Assembly (NCBI RefSeq): GCF_018141105.1 | Contig: NZ_CP054839.1 | Span: 5,645,411-5,709,410, forward strand | Reading direction: 5' to 3' | Source: Saccharopolyspora erythraea | Lineage (GTDB): Bacteria > Actinomycetota > Actinomycetes > Mycobacteriales > Pseudonocardiaceae | Length of the DNA: 64,000 bases | Shown: positions 22,872-31,975 of the stretch, piece after piece | Position numbering within the stretch: the first letter of the stretch is position 1 | Layout: every line of letters begins with the position of its first letter | Program-made: the position numbers and the translations under genes | The notes under the pieces: model-generated | The model's input: only the letters and a program-made list of their open reading frames with translations | What the model was told of the DNA's origin: nothing | Database searches by the model: none

Positions 22872-23651
22872 ATGACCGCGAGGGCGGAATCCTTGACCGA
22901 CACGGCGATGCCGAAGAACGAGACGACGATCCCGGTGCTTCCCTGTGCGTCACTGGAAGACACTCTCGACTTCTACGAGATGCTCGGTTTCGAGGTCACC
23001 TACAAGCAGAAGAAGCCCTACCTGTACCTGGCGCTGCGGTGCAGCGGATTCGAAGTCCATTTCGGCGCGGTCCCCGAAGGCATGGACCCCAGCCGCGAGA
23101 ACGGTGGAGGCTGCCTGGTCATGGTGGACGAAGTCGCGCCGTATCACCGCGAGTTCACCCGGTCCATGCGGCGGGCCCACGGCAAGGTCCTGGCGTCCGG
23201 ACGGCCGCGGATCACCCGCCTGCGGCCCGGGGCGAGCCGCTTCACGCTGGTCGACCCCTCGGGCAACTCGCTCATCTTCATCCAGCGGGACGAGCCGGCG
23301 GAACTGGAGTACGGCGGTTCCAAGGAACTGCAGGGCCTGGCCAAGGCGCTCGACAACGCGCGGATCTTCCGGGACTTCAAGAACGACGACCTCGCGGCGT
23401 TCAGAGCGGTGAAGTCGGCCCTTCGCAGGCACGGCGACAAGGCCGCGCCGGTCGACCGGGCCCTCGCGTTGGCGACCCTCGTCGAGCTGGCCATCGCCCG
23501 CGACGACCGCGACGGGATCGACGAGTGGATCGCCGAGCTGCGAAGCATCCCCCTGAACACCCAGGAGAAGCGCGTCGCCGAAGACAAGCTGCGCGAGGCC
23601 ACGAACCTGGAGTCGTGGCTCGCGGACACCGGCAACCCGCCGGGCCAGTAG
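22872..23651 (+). CDS. VOC (glyoxalase/bleomycin resistance) family protein with helical C-terminal extension
   Basis: A 259-residue soluble protein. Residues about 17-140 form a vicinal-oxygen-chelate domain: TTIPVLPCASLEDTLDFYEMLGFEV at the start and SRFTLVDPSGNSLIFIQ at the end, the usual beta-alpha-beta-beta-beta pair. A roughly 100-residue helical domain follows (GLAKALDNARIFRDFKNDD, then TLVELAIARDDRDGIDEWIAEL) that ordinary glyoxalase-fold proteins lack. It could sequester or modify a small molecule; no ligand is obvious. The start is either ATG 22872 or ATG 22908 (MPKNETTIPV), and neither has a clear ribosome binding site. It stands alone, converging on the LacI gene. Confidence 0.8.
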   Translation: MTARAESLTDTAMPKNETTIPVLPCASLEDTLDFYEMLGFEVTYKQKKPYLYLALRCSGFEVHFGAVPEGMDPSRENGGGCLVMVDEVAPYHREFTRSMRRAHGKVLASGRPRITRLRPGASRFTLVDPSGNSLIFIQRDEPAELEYGGSKELQGLAKALDNARIFRDFKNDDLAAFRAVKSALRRHGDKAAPVDRALALATLVELAIARDDRDGIDEWIAELRSIPLNTQEKRVAEDKLREATNLESWLADTGNPPGQ

Positions 23652-23668
23652 AGCCACGGCCGGTCTGA

Positions 23669-23686
23669 CCGAACGGCCCCGTTCGG
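23669..23686. terminator. Weak convergent hairpin
   Basis: CCGAACG and CGTTCGG pair around GCCC between the convergent VOC and LacI genes. With a stem of only 7 bp, it is a modest terminator candidate. Confidence 0.4.
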
Positions 23687-23723
23687 CCCCGCCCACCCAC
23701 GTTCACAGCAGAGGCGTGGCCGC

Positions 23724-24758
23724 TCACGAATCGCGAGGCGGCGCCGTCGACTCCCGGACGACCAGGGTGTGCGCCGTGGAACGTCGGCGCGGCCGGGCCG
23801 ACCGCGGCTTCAACGCCAGTTGGAGAGCCTGCTCCCCCATCTCGGTCATGGGCAGCCGCACCGTGGTCAACGCGGGCGACAGGTGCTCGGCGACGGCCAC
23901 GTCGTCGAAGCCCGCGACCGACATCTGCCCCGGCACCGCGACCCCGCGCGCCCGCAGTGCCGACAGCACCCCGATGGCCATGTCGTCGTTGAGGGCGATC
24001 ACCGCCGTCACGTCGGGATGTTCGTCGAGGATCCGCCGCGTGGCCTGGCATCCTCCCTCCCGCGTGAAGGCGGCCTCGACCACCGGGACGTCGTCGAGGG
24101 TGAGCCCGACCTCGCCGAGAGCCTGCCCCGCTCCGGTGAGCCGGTCGGCGACCGTGGTCAGCGCGGGCGGCCCGACGGCGAAGGCGATCCGCCGGTGCCC
24201 CAGCGAAAGCAAGTGCTCGGTGATGGACCGGCCGCCCGCGGCGTTGTCCGGCAGCACCGCGTCCGCACCGAGGTGGTGGCGTCCGATGACCGCGACCCGG
24301 CCACCGGATGCCTGGAACGCCTGCAGCTCCTCCTTGACCGCGGCCTGCGCCCGCGCGTCCACGAAACCCGAACCGGCGATGAGGATCGCGCGCACGCGGT
24401 TGGCGATGAGCGTGCGGACCTGGGCGAGCTCGTTCTCCGGGTCGCGGCCGGTGTGGCAGATCTGCACGGTCAGCCCCTCCCGGGCGCCGACCCGCAGCAC
24501 CCCGCTGGCGATCTCGGTGAAGTAGGGGTCGCCGATCTCGTGCACGAGCAGCCCGACGCTCGTGCTGGCACCGCCTGCCAGGGTGCGGGCGTGCACGTTG
24601 GCGACGTAGCCCATCCGCTCGGCCACCTCGCGCACCCGCTGGGCGATGACGTCGCTGACCCCCGCCGAGCCCGACAGCGCGCGCGAGGCCGCCGCGATCG
24701 AGACCCCGGCCTCCTCGGCGACGTCGACCAGCCGGAGCCTCGCGCGCTCCTGTGTCAT
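23724..24758 (-). CDS. LacI family transcriptional regulator
   Basis: A 344-residue LacI/GalR regulator. The helix-turn-helix and hinge are clear in LRLVDVAEEAGVSIAAASRALSG, then VAERMGYVANVHARTLAGG (about residues 8-63). A periplasmic-binding-protein-like sensor domain follows (TSVGLLVHEIGDPYFTEIASGV to about 330), with the dimer-fold pieces VIALNDDMAIGVLSALRARG and VAGFDDVAVAEHLSPALTTV. It is divergent from the ABC transporter/sugar-enzyme operon, and a perfect 28-bp palindrome with GCGCTTTCGAAAGCGC at its heart lies between. That is the standard LacI-type operator pattern, so it very likely represses the operon until a sugar-like inducer binds. Confidence 0.93.
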   Translation of the reverse strand: MTQERARLRLVDVAEEAGVSIAAASRALSGSAGVSDVIAQRVREVAERMGYVANVHARTLAGGASTSVGLLVHEIGDPYFTEIASGVLRVGAREGLTVQICHTGRDPENELAQVRTLIANRVRAILIAGSGFVDARAQAAVKEELQAFQASGGRVAVIGRHHLGADAVLPDNAAGGRSITEHLLSLGHRRIAFAVGPPALTTVADRLTGAGQALGEVGLTLDDVPVVEAAFTREGGCQATRRILDEHPDVTAVIALNDDMAIGVLSALRARGVAVPGQMSVAGFDDVAVAEHLSPALTTVRLPMTEMGEQALQLALKPRSARPRRRSTAHTLVVRESTAPPRDS

Positions 24759-24895
24759 CTGCGCCTCTCCCTCCGTCCGCGCGGCCCGCCGGGACTACCG
24801 CCCCGCGTGCCGTGCCCACGGCACGCAGGTCCTCCGCGGACCCCGCACATGATCCTCGGTGCCCCTTGCCGCCACCGCCCGCGGTCCCTATTCTG

Positions 24896-24923
24896 CCGTA
24901 AGCGCTTTCGAAAGCGCTTACGG
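24896..24923. promoter_or_regulatory. LacI-type operator (perfect 28-bp palindrome)
   Basis: The arm CCGTAAGCGCTTTC at 24896-24909 is followed directly by its exact complement to 24923. The centre AGCGCTTTCGAAAGCGCT contains the TCGA-centred, GCGCTTTC-type half-sites of LacI/GalR operators. It lies 24 bases before the first gene of the transport operon and 137 bases before the LacI gene. Confidence 0.88.
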
Positions 24924-24946
24924 ATGCCCCCAACGACGGGTGGACC

Positions 24947-26164
24947 ATGAAAACTAAAAACGGTCTCCGGCTCGGAGCCCTCGTGGCCAGCGCGGCGCTG
25001 GTGCTGACCGGTTGCCTCAGCTCGAGCGCCGGGCAGGGCGGCGGCGACACGATCAGGATCGGCATCTCCCTGCCGCTCACCGGCGACTTCTCCGAGCCGG
25101 GCAAGGGCGTGCGCCGCGGGTACGAGGCGTGGGCCGACTACGTCAACGCCCGCGGCGGGCTCCTCGGCCGCCGGGTCGAGCTGATGATCCTCGACGACCA
25201 GTCCAGCGCCGACCGGGTCGCCGCCGACTACGAGAAGCTGATCAACCAGAACGGCGCTGACCTGGTCTTCGGTCCGTTCTCCACCCGTCTGGTCATCCCG
25301 GCCGCCCAGGTCGCCAAGGACTACGGCTTCCTGTTCGTCGAACCGGCGGGCGCGGCCGAAGAGGTCTTCGCCCAGGGCTTCGACAACCTCTTCTACGCCG
25401 CGCCCGCGGTCGCCGAAGACCACTACAACCACCTTGCCGCGGCGATCCTGGCGATACCCCCGGACCGGCGGCCGAGGACCGCGGCGTACGCGGCGATGGA
25501 CGACCCGTTCGCGCAGGGCACCGCCTACGGGCTCAAGGAGAAGCTGGAGCGGGCGGGCATCCGCACGGTGGTCGACGAGGTCTACCCGCCCAACACCACC
25601 GATTTCGGCTCGATCGCGGCCAAGATCGCCGACTCCCGGGCCGACCTCGTGGTCGGCGGCACGCAGTACCAGGACGCGGTGAACCTCATCGTGACGCTGC
25701 GCCAGCTCGGCTACCAGCCCGCGATGGCCGCGTTCTCGACCGCGCCGACCAACCCCGAGTTCCCCAAGGCGATCGGCGCGCAGACCGAGGGAATCCTCTC
25801 CCCCACCGGCTACACGCCGGAGGCCGACTACCCGTCAAACAAGGAGTTCGTTGCCCACTACACCGCGATGCACGGGTCCACGCCCACCGAGGACGAGGCC
25901 AACGCCTGGACCACCGGGCAGGTCGTGGCCGCGGCCGTGCAGGCGGTCGGATGCGCCGACCCGGACCTCGGCTGCCAGCGCAGGCTCATCGACTGGCTGC
26001 ACGGCAACTCGGTCGACACCGTCGTCGGCGAGCTCAGCTGGGACGCCACCGGCAAACCCCGCGGCGCGCACCTGATCCAGCAGTACGTCGGCGGGCAGAT
26101 CCGGATCGTCCTGCCCGCCGACACCAAGGAAGCGGACCTGGTCCACCCCAAACCGACGTGGTGA
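24947..26164 (+). CDS. ABC transporter substrate-binding lipoprotein (Liv-type)
   Basis: A 405-residue lipoprotein: signal LGALVASAALVLTGC with lipobox Cys23, anchored outside the membrane. The mature part is a type I periplasmic-binding-protein fold (IRIGISLPLTGDFSEPGKGVRRGYEAWADYVNARGGLLGR, then DLVFGPFSTRLVIPAAQVAKDYGFLFVEPAGA). This fold is typical of hydrophobic-amino-acid transporters but is also used for amides and aromatic acids. It starts an operon with two permeases, two ATPases and sugar-type enzymes, so the ligand may be a sugar acid or glycoside rather than leucine. It begins 24 bases after the LacI palindrome. Confidence 0.92.
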   Translation: MKTKNGLRLGALVASAALVLTGCLSSSAGQGGGDTIRIGISLPLTGDFSEPGKGVRRGYEAWADYVNARGGLLGRRVELMILDDQSSADRVAADYEKLINQNGADLVFGPFSTRLVIPAAQVAKDYGFLFVEPAGAAEEVFAQGFDNLFYAAPAVAEDHYNHLAAAILAIPPDRRPRTAAYAAMDDPFAQGTAYGLKEKLERAGIRTVVDEVYPPNTTDFGSIAAKIADSRADLVVGGTQYQDAVNLIVTLRQLGYQPAMAAFSTAPTNPEFPKAIGAQTEGILSPTGYTPEADYPSNKEFVAHYTAMHGSTPTEDEANAWTTGQVVAAAVQAVGCADPDLGCQRRLIDWLHGNSVDTVVGELSWDATGKPRGAHLIQQYVGGQIRIVLPADTKEADLVHPKPTW

Positions 26165-26171
26165 GGTCGAC

Positions 26172-27056
26172 GTGAGCGGATCCCTTCTCCTGCAGAGCCT
26201 CCTGCTCGGCGTGCTGCTCGGCGGTCTCTACGCCCTCCTGGCGGCAGGTCTGACGCTGTACTTCGGCGTGATGCGCGTGGTCATGCTCGCGCACTCGGCG
26301 TTCCTCATCCTCGCGGCGTACCTGGCCTGGTTCTTCACCGTGGAGACCGGTCTGGACCCGCTGCTGTCGCTGGTGTTCACCGTCCCGCTGTTCTTCGGCA
26401 TCGGGGTGGGCATGCAACGGCTGCTGATCTCCCGGCTGCGCCCGGCGACGCTGACCATGATGTCGGTGCTGCTGACGTTCTCGATCGCGCTGGTGATCGA
26501 GGGGATGCTCGGGTTCGCCTTCACCGGGACCCACCGCCGGATCAGCCTGTCCTACTCCGGAGCCGACATCGCGCTCTTCGGCGCCAGCATCCCCGTGGTC
26601 AAGCTGATCGCCTTCGGGCTCGCCGTGGTGTCACTGGCGGGACTGTACGTACTGCTGAAGGCCACCCGGTTCGGCCAGGCGCTGCGGGCCACGATCCAGC
26701 ACGGGGAAGCCGCGCAGCTCGTCGGCATCAACACCGACCGGATCGCCGGCTACGGCTTCGGGCTCGGGCTGGCCACCGCCGCGATCGGTGGCACGGCGCT
26801 GGCGCTGGACTCGACGATCTACCCGTCGCTGCACTGGCACTGGATCGGACCGCTGATGGCGATCATCGTCGTCGGCGGGCTCGGCAGCATCCCCGGTGCG
26901 GCGATCGCCGCGATGGTGCTCGGTCTGGGCCAGAGCCTGCTGCAGATCCCGCTCGGCACGACCTGGGCGCAGACGCTGTTCTACGTCGCGCTGTTCGCCA
27001 CCTTGATGCTGCATCCCCAGGGATTCTTCGGAGGCCGCCTTGCGCAGCGATTCTGA
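26172..27056 (+). CDS. livH: Branched-chain-type ABC transporter permease (LivH family)
   Basis: A 294-residue membrane protein with about eight helices, the first permease of a Liv-type importer. LLGVLLGGLYALLAAGLTLYFGVMRVVMLAHSAFLILAAYLAW is the conserved N-terminus; VGINTDRIAGYGFGLGLATAAIGGTALAL and MAIIVVGGLGSIPGAAIAA near the C-terminus contact the ATPase. The GTG at 26172 lies seven bases after the binding-protein stop with AGG upstream. The next permease gene starts inside this gene's 3' end (17-base overlap). Confidence 0.92.
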   Translation: MSGSLLLQSLLLGVLLGGLYALLAAGLTLYFGVMRVVMLAHSAFLILAAYLAWFFTVETGLDPLLSLVFTVPLFFGIGVGMQRLLISRLRPATLTMMSVLLTFSIALVIEGMLGFAFTGTHRRISLSYSGADIALFGASIPVVKLIAFGLAVVSLAGLYVLLKATRFGQALRATIQHGEAAQLVGINTDRIAGYGFGLGLATAAIGGTALALDSTIYPSLHWHWIGPLMAIIVVGGLGSIPGAAIAAMVLGLGQSLLQIPLGTTWAQTLFYVALFATLMLHPQGFFGGRLAQRF

Positions 27057-28122
27057 CGCCGTGGGCGTCGCACTCCGCGCGGGCAGGGTGATCGGGTTGC
27101 TGGCGCTGGCCGCGCTGGTGATCGCGTTCCCCAGCCTGGCGCCGGACCCGTTCATCCTGTCCGTCGGCGTGGTGATCACCAGCTACGCCGTGCTCGCCAC
27201 GTCGTGGAACTTCGTCGGCGGCTTCACCGGCTACATCTCGCTGGGCCACGCCGCCTACTCCGGACTCGGCGCCTACGCCACGGGGCTGCTGATCGTCCGC
27301 GCCGGGTTCAACCCGTGGGCCGCGCTGCTGGTCGGCGGCGTGCTGGTCGCGCTGCTGGCCATCCCGATCGGCATCGCCAGCCTGCGGGTCCGCGGCGCGT
27401 CGTTCGTCATCGTCTCGATCGCGCTCGTGCTGATCACGCTGCTGGTCTTCCAGAGCTGGGGCGACTTCACCGGGGGCTCCGACGGGCTGCGGGTGCCGCG
27501 CCCGTTCGGCCCGGACGTCATGCGCCCCGAGCAGCACGAGCGGTTCTTCTACCTGCACGCCGCACTGCTGGCCGTCGCGCTGCTGTGCTGGTGGGTGATC
27601 GACCGCTCCCGCTTCGGCGCCGGGCTCAAGGCGATCCGCGAGGACGAGGACAAGGCGCAGTCGCTCGGCGTCCCGACCTTCACCTACAAACTGGTCGCGT
27701 TCGTCGTCTCGGCGTTCTTCACCGCGCTGGCCGGGGGCCTCTACGCGCTGTGGTTCGGCTTCCTGGACCCGGTCTTCCAGTTCTCCATCCTGGCCGGTTC
27801 GTACCTGGTGCTGATGAGCCTGCTCGGCGGCATCCGGAGCCTGTTCGGGCCGCTGCTGGGAGCGGTGGTCGTCGGCTACGCCATGGAGTACTTCAAGGCC
27901 CAGTACGGCGACACCCAGCTGCACCTGGTCGCGATGGGCGTGCTGCTCGCGGTGGTGGTGCTGTTCATGCCCGACGGGATCATCCCCGCGCTCAACGGCC
28001 TGGTGAACCGGTTCCGCCCGCGGGCGGCGTCGATCCGCGAGGTCAGCCAGGGCGAGCTCGCCGAACGGCGCCGCGAAGCGGAGCCGCCCGCGGCCGGGGC
28101 GACGCAGGAGGTGGGCCGATGA
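27040..28122 (+). CDS. livM: Branched-chain-type ABC transporter permease (LivM family)
   Basis: A 360-residue second permease of the importer. Landmarks are VVITSYAVLATSWNFVGGFTGYISLGHAAYSGLGAYATG near the N-terminus, the EAA-like loop region ALKAIREDEDKAQSLGVPTFTYKLVAFVVSAFFTALAGGLYA (sequence AGLKAIREDEDKAQSLG), and LLGGIRSLFGPLLGAVVVG. The TTG start at 27040 has GGAGG six bases upstream and lies inside the livH gene, so translation is coupled. The C-terminal 40 residues are charged and cytoplasmic. The stop overlaps the ATG of the next ATPase gene (ATGA). Confidence 0.92.
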   Translation: MRSDSDAVGVALRAGRVIGLLALAALVIAFPSLAPDPFILSVGVVITSYAVLATSWNFVGGFTGYISLGHAAYSGLGAYATGLLIVRAGFNPWAALLVGGVLVALLAIPIGIASLRVRGASFVIVSIALVLITLLVFQSWGDFTGGSDGLRVPRPFGPDVMRPEQHERFFYLHAALLAVALLCWWVIDRSRFGAGLKAIREDEDKAQSLGVPTFTYKLVAFVVSAFFTALAGGLYALWFGFLDPVFQFSILAGSYLVLMSLLGGIRSLFGPLLGAVVVGYAMEYFKAQYGDTQLHLVAMGVLLAVVVLFMPDGIIPALNGLVNRFRPRAASIREVSQGELAERRREAEPPAAGATQEVGR

Positions 28123-28874
28123 GCACGGCTGCATCCCCGGACGTGCGGGGGCTGGAAACGACGGGGCTGAGCAAGTCCTTCGGTGGTGTGCGCGCCGTCG
28201 ACGACGCGAGCGTGGTCTTCCGCCACGGCGCGGTGAACGCGTTGATCGGCCCCAACGGGTCGGGCAAGACCACCTTCTTCAACTGCGTCACCGGGTTGGT
28301 CAAACCGGACTCCGGCACCGCGAGCTACCGCGGCCAGGACATCACCGGCAAGCAGCCGCACCGGATCGCCCGCGCGGGGATCGGGCGCAGCTTCCAGCTC
28401 TGCCGGATCTTCCCGCGCATGACGGTGCTGGAGAACATGCTGGTCCCGGTGCGCTCGCGGACGCTGCTCGGCCGGCTGCGGTCGGCGCGCCAGCGCACCG
28501 ACGTCGACCGGGCGCGCGAACTGCTCGCCCGCGTCGGCATCGAGCACCTGGAGGGTGCCGAGGCACGCGATCTCTCCTACGGGCAGCAGAAGCTGCTGGA
28601 GCTCGCGGGCGTGCTGATGGCCGACCCCGAGACGATCATGCTCGACGAGCCCGCGGGCGGGGTGAACCCCGCGCTGATCGACCGGATCGCGGGTCTGGTG
28701 CGCGCGCTCAACGCCGAAGGCAAGACCTTCCTCATCGTCGAGCACAACATGGAACTGGTGATGAGCCTGTCCGACCACGTCGTCGTGTTCGACCGCGGCA
28801 GGCCGATCGCCGCGGGAACCCCGGACGAGGTCCGCGACGACCCGCGAGTCCTGGAGGCCTACCTTGGGATCTGA
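28119..28874 (+). CDS. livG: ABC transporter ATP-binding protein (LivG family)
   Basis: A 251-residue ATPase of the importer. Walker A GPNGSGKTT (about residues 43-51), signature LSYGQQKLLELA, Walker B TIMLDEPAGGVNP and the switch region FLIVEHNMELVMSLSDHVVVFDRG are all intact. The LivG-type motif IGRSFQLCRIFPRMTVLENML is present. The ATG overlaps the livM stop by four bases, and the livF start lies within the last codons of this gene. Confidence 0.93.
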   Translation: MSTAASPDVRGLETTGLSKSFGGVRAVDDASVVFRHGAVNALIGPNGSGKTTFFNCVTGLVKPDSGTASYRGQDITGKQPHRIARAGIGRSFQLCRIFPRMTVLENMLVPVRSRTLLGRLRSARQRTDVDRARELLARVGIEHLEGAEARDLSYGQQKLLELAGVLMADPETIMLDEPAGGVNPALIDRIAGLVRALNAEGKTFLIVEHNMELVMSLSDHVVVFDRGRPIAAGTPDEVRDDPRVLEAYLGI

Positions 28875-29664
28875 GCAGCAGGGGTCGAGCGAGTACCTGC
28901 TCGAGCTCATCGACATCGAGGCGGGCTACGGCCGCGCGGCGCTCGTGCTGCGCGGGCTCACGGTCCGGGTGCCGCCCGCCACCGTGGTCTGCCTGGTCGG
29001 ACCCAACGGCGCGGGCAAGTCCACGGTGCTCAAGGTGGCCAGCGGAATGCTCGCGCCGCGTTCGGGGCGGATCGTGGTCGGTGGGCGCGACGTCACCGGC
29101 CGGCGACCGCAGCAGATGCTCCAGGCGGGTCTGTCGCACGTCCTCCAGGGCCACAGCGTGTTCAAGGAGATGTCGGTGGCCGAGAACGTGCTGCTCGGCG
29201 CCTACACCGTCAAAGACCGGGCGGCGGTCGCCGAACGCGTCGGGTTCGTCAAGGACCTCTTCCCCGTCGTGGCCCAGCGGTGGGACTCGCCGGCCGGCGC
29301 GCTCTCCGGCGGGCAGCAGAAGCAGGTCGAGTTCGCCCGCTCGCTGATGGTCAGCCCGCGCGTGGTGCTGCTCGACGAACCGTCGATGGGTCTGGACCCC
29401 CGGGCGACCAACACCGTTTTCGAGCAGGTGCTGCGGATGCGCGACGCGGGCACGGCGGTCCTGCTCGTCGAGCAGAACGCCCGCCGCGCGCTGGAGACCG
29501 CCGACCTGGGCTGCGTCCTCGACCTCGGCCGGGTGCACATCTCCGGCCCGGCCGCCGAACTGCTCGCCGACCCGCAACTGGGCGAGCTCTACCTCGGACA
29601 GCGCCGCGCCTCCGGCTCGGCGCCCCACCCGACCACCACGACATCGCCTCGGGAGCCAGCATGA
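28864..29664 (+). CDS. livF: ABC transporter ATP-binding protein (LivF family)
   Basis: A 266-residue second ATPase. It shows Walker A GPNGAGKST, the LivF-type ISHVLQGHSVFKEMSVAENVLLG-like stretch (here LSHVLQGHSVFKEMSV), signature LSGGQQKQVEFARSL, Walker B VVLLDEPSMGLDP and VLLVEQNARRALETADLGCVLDLG. The TTG start at 28864 overlaps livG by 11 bases and has GGAGG seven bases upstream, the same arrangement as livM. Its stop overlaps the ATG of the oxidoreductase gene, locking transport and metabolism into one transcript. Confidence 0.93.
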   Translation: MGSEQQGSSEYLLELIDIEAGYGRAALVLRGLTVRVPPATVVCLVGPNGAGKSTVLKVASGMLAPRSGRIVVGGRDVTGRRPQQMLQAGLSHVLQGHSVFKEMSVAENVLLGAYTVKDRAAVAERVGFVKDLFPVVAQRWDSPAGALSGGQQKQVEFARSLMVSPRVVLLDEPSMGLDPRATNTVFEQVLRMRDAGTAVLLVEQNARRALETADLGCVLDLGRVHISGPAAELLADPQLGELYLGQRRASGSAPHPTTTTSPREPA

Positions 29665-30812
29665 GCGATCACACGTACCGAATCCTGATGAACGGCGTCA
29701 CCGGCCGGATGGGCTACCACCAGCACCTGCTGCGCTCGGTGCTCGCGATCCGCGACGACGGCGGGGTGGCCCTCGACGACGGCGGCCGGATCCTGGTCGA
29801 GCCGGTCCTGGTGGGCCGCAACGCCGGCAAGCTCGCGCGCATCGCCGACCAGCACGGGGTCTCGGAGTGGAGCACCGACCTCGACGCCCTGCTCGCCGAG
29901 GACGACGCCCAGATCTACTTCGACACCCAGGCCACCTCCGAGCGCAAGAAGGCGATCCTCAAGGCCGTGGCCGCGGGAAAGCACGTCTACACCGAGAAGC
30001 CCGTGGCCTCCTCGGTCGCCGAGGGGGAGGAGCTGGTCAGGGCCGCCGAGTCGAGCGGGATCACCCACGGCGTCGTGCACGACAAGATCTTCCTGCCGGG
30101 ACTGCGCAAGCTCAAGCGCCTGGTGGAGTCCGGCTTCTTCGGCCGCATCCTGTCCGTGCGCGGCGAGTTCGGCTACTGGGTCTTCGAGGGCGACCTGCTG
30201 CCCGCGCAGCGGCCGAGCTGGAACTACCGCGCCGAGGACGGCGGCGGGGTGGTCCTGGACATGTTCTGCCACTGGAACTACGTGCTGGAGAACCTCTTCG
30301 GCCCGGTCCGGGCGGTGACCGCGAAGGCCGTCACCCACATCCCCGAGCGCTGGGACGAGCAGGGTCGCCGCTACGACGCCACCGCCGACGACGCGGCGTA
30401 TGCGATCTTCGAGCTCGAAGGCGACGTGATCGCACAGATCAACTCCTCGTGGGCGGTGCGGGTCGAACGCAAGGAGCTGGTGGAGTTCCAGGTCGACGGG
30501 ACGCACGGCTCGGCCGTCGCGGGCCTGTTCGGCTGCCGGGTGCAGCCGCGGGTGCGCACCCCGAGGCCGACGTGGAACCCCGACGAGCCGACCACGGAGG
30601 ACTTCCGCGCCCAGTGGGACGAGGTCCCGGACAACACGGTGTTCGGCAACGGGTTCCGCGCCCAGTGGGAGCGCTTCCTGCTCGACGTGCACCACGGCAG
30701 GCCGCACCCCTACGACCTGGCCGCCGGGGTGCGCGGCCTCCGGCTCGCCGAGGCCGGGCTCACCTCCTCGGCGCAGGGACGCCGCGTCGAGCTGCCCGGA
30801 GGCGCCGGATGA
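29661..30812 (+). CDS. Gfo/Idh/MocA family NAD(P)-dependent oxidoreductase
   Basis: A 383-residue cytoplasmic dehydrogenase of the family that oxidises sugars, inositols and glycosides, often at C3. The Rossmann part begins YRILMNGVTGRMGYHQHLLRS, a slightly unusual GxxGRMG rather than GxGxxG. The catalytic-Lys motif is KHVYTEKPVASS near residue 113. The C-terminal sheet domain has GGGVVLDMFCHWNYVLENLFG, where the His takes the place of the usual DxxxH active-site residue. It overlaps livF by four bases and the next gene by four. An oxidised glycoside or sugar acid imported by the transporter is the likely substrate (inference). Confidence 0.88.
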   Translation: MSDHTYRILMNGVTGRMGYHQHLLRSVLAIRDDGGVALDDGGRILVEPVLVGRNAGKLARIADQHGVSEWSTDLDALLAEDDAQIYFDTQATSERKKAILKAVAAGKHVYTEKPVASSVAEGEELVRAAESSGITHGVVHDKIFLPGLRKLKRLVESGFFGRILSVRGEFGYWVFEGDLLPAQRPSWNYRAEDGGGVVLDMFCHWNYVLENLFGPVRAVTAKAVTHIPERWDEQGRRYDATADDAAYAIFELEGDVIAQINSSWAVRVERKELVEFQVDGTHGSAVAGLFGCRVQPRVRTPRPTWNPDEPTTEDFRAQWDEVPDNTVFGNGFRAQWERFLLDVHHGRPHPYDLAAGVRGLRLAEAGLTSSAQGRRVELPGGAG

Positions 30813-31975
30813 GCACGTCCGCGCGCATCGACCTGCCCAACGCCGACGGCACCTGGACCGACGTGCGGCTGAACGAGCCGCGAGAGTGGACCGAGCACCC
30901 GAAGCCCCACTCCTCGCGGGTCGCCTTCGCCGCCGCGCACGTGGTCGCCGCCCCGCTCGGGGACAACACCCCGGGCGCACCGGCCGCGGTGGACTGGGAG
31001 TCCACATTGGCCTTCCGCCGCGAGCTCTTCCGCTACGGGCTGGGTGTCGCCGAGGCGATGGACACAGCCCAGCGCAACATGGGCCTGGACTGGAACGCGG
31101 TGCGGGAGCTCATCCGCCGCAGCGCCGAGCAGGCCCGCGCGTTCGGTGCCCGGATCGCTTCCGGAGCGGGCACCGACCACCGCGACGAAATCACCACCCT
31201 CGACGAGGTCGTCGAGGCGTATGCCGAGCAGGTCGGATTCGTGGAGTCGACCGGCTCGCAGGTGATCGTGATGGCCTCCCGGCAACTCGCCCGGATCGCC
31301 CGATCCGCCGAGGACTACCGGCAGGTCTACGGCACCGTGCTGCGGCAGGTCTCGGAGCCGGTGATCGTGCACTGGCTCGGCGAGGTCTTCGACCCGAACC
31401 TGGCAGGCTACTGGGGTTCGGCCGACGTGCCCACGGCCACCGCGACGTTCCTCGACCTGGTGCGCGAGCACGCGGGCAAGGTCGACGGGGTCAAGGTCTC
31501 GCTGCTGTCGGCCGACCACGAGCGCGATCTGCGCGCCGCCCTTCCGGAAGGTGTGCGCCTCTACACCGGTGACGACTTCAACTACCCGGACCTGATCCGC
31601 GGCGACTCGCAGCACCATTCGGATGCCCTGCTCGGCGCGTTCTCCGCCATCGCTCCCGCCGCGTCGGCGGCGCTCGCCGCGCTCGACGAGGACGACGTCG
31701 CGACCTACGACGCCGAGATGGCGGCCACGTTGCCGCTGTCGCGGCACGTGTTCAGCGCGCCGACCTCCTACTACAAGACGGGAATCGCGTTCATGGCCTG
31801 GTTGTGCGGCCACCAGCCCGGTTTCACGATGGTCGGCGGACTCCAGTCCGCGCGCAGCACCACCCACCTGGCGCGGATCTTCGCGCTCGCCAACGAGGCC
31901 CGGTTGCTGCCCGACCCCGGACTCGCCGCCCACCGGATGCGTCTGCACCTGGAAACCGCGGGAGCTCTGCGATGA
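30809..31975 (+). CDS. DUF993 family protein (dihydrodipicolinate synthase-like TIM barrel)
   Basis: A 388-residue protein of DUF993, a family related to dihydrodipicolinate synthase/N-acetylneuraminate lyase aldolases. Landmarks are SRVAFAAAHVVAAPLGDNTPGAPAAVDWESTLAFRREL near residues 36-73, SQVIVMASRQLARIA, PVIVHWLGEVFDPNLAGYWG, then KVDGVKVSLLSADHERDLR with a Lys in the position of the Schiff-base lysine, and YTGDDFNYPDLIRGD. It probably cleaves or rearranges a keto-sugar made by the preceding dehydrogenase. It overlaps both neighbours by four bases. The exact reaction is unknown. Confidence 0.85.
   Translation: MSTSARIDLPNADGTWTDVRLNEPREWTEHPKPHSSRVAFAAAHVVAAPLGDNTPGAPAAVDWESTLAFRRELFRYGLGVAEAMDTAQRNMGLDWNAVRELIRRSAEQARAFGARIASGAGTDHRDEITTLDEVVEAYAEQVGFVESTGSQVIVMASRQLARIARSAEDYRQVYGTVLRQVSEPVIVHWLGEVFDPNLAGYWGSADVPTATATFLDLVREHAGKVDGVKVSLLSADHERDLRAALPEGVRLYTGDDFNYPDLIRGDSQHHSDALLGAFSAIAPAASAALAALDEDDVATYDAEMAATLPLSRHVFSAPTSYYKTGIAFMAWLCGHQPGFTMVGGLQSARSTTHLARIFALANEARLLPDPGLAAHRMRLHLETAGALR

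Noticed and set aside
22515-23651. Extended start for the VOC protein running back through the L36 gene
   Set aside because: The extension overlaps the L36 gene and its terminator in another frame and lacks VOC similarity.
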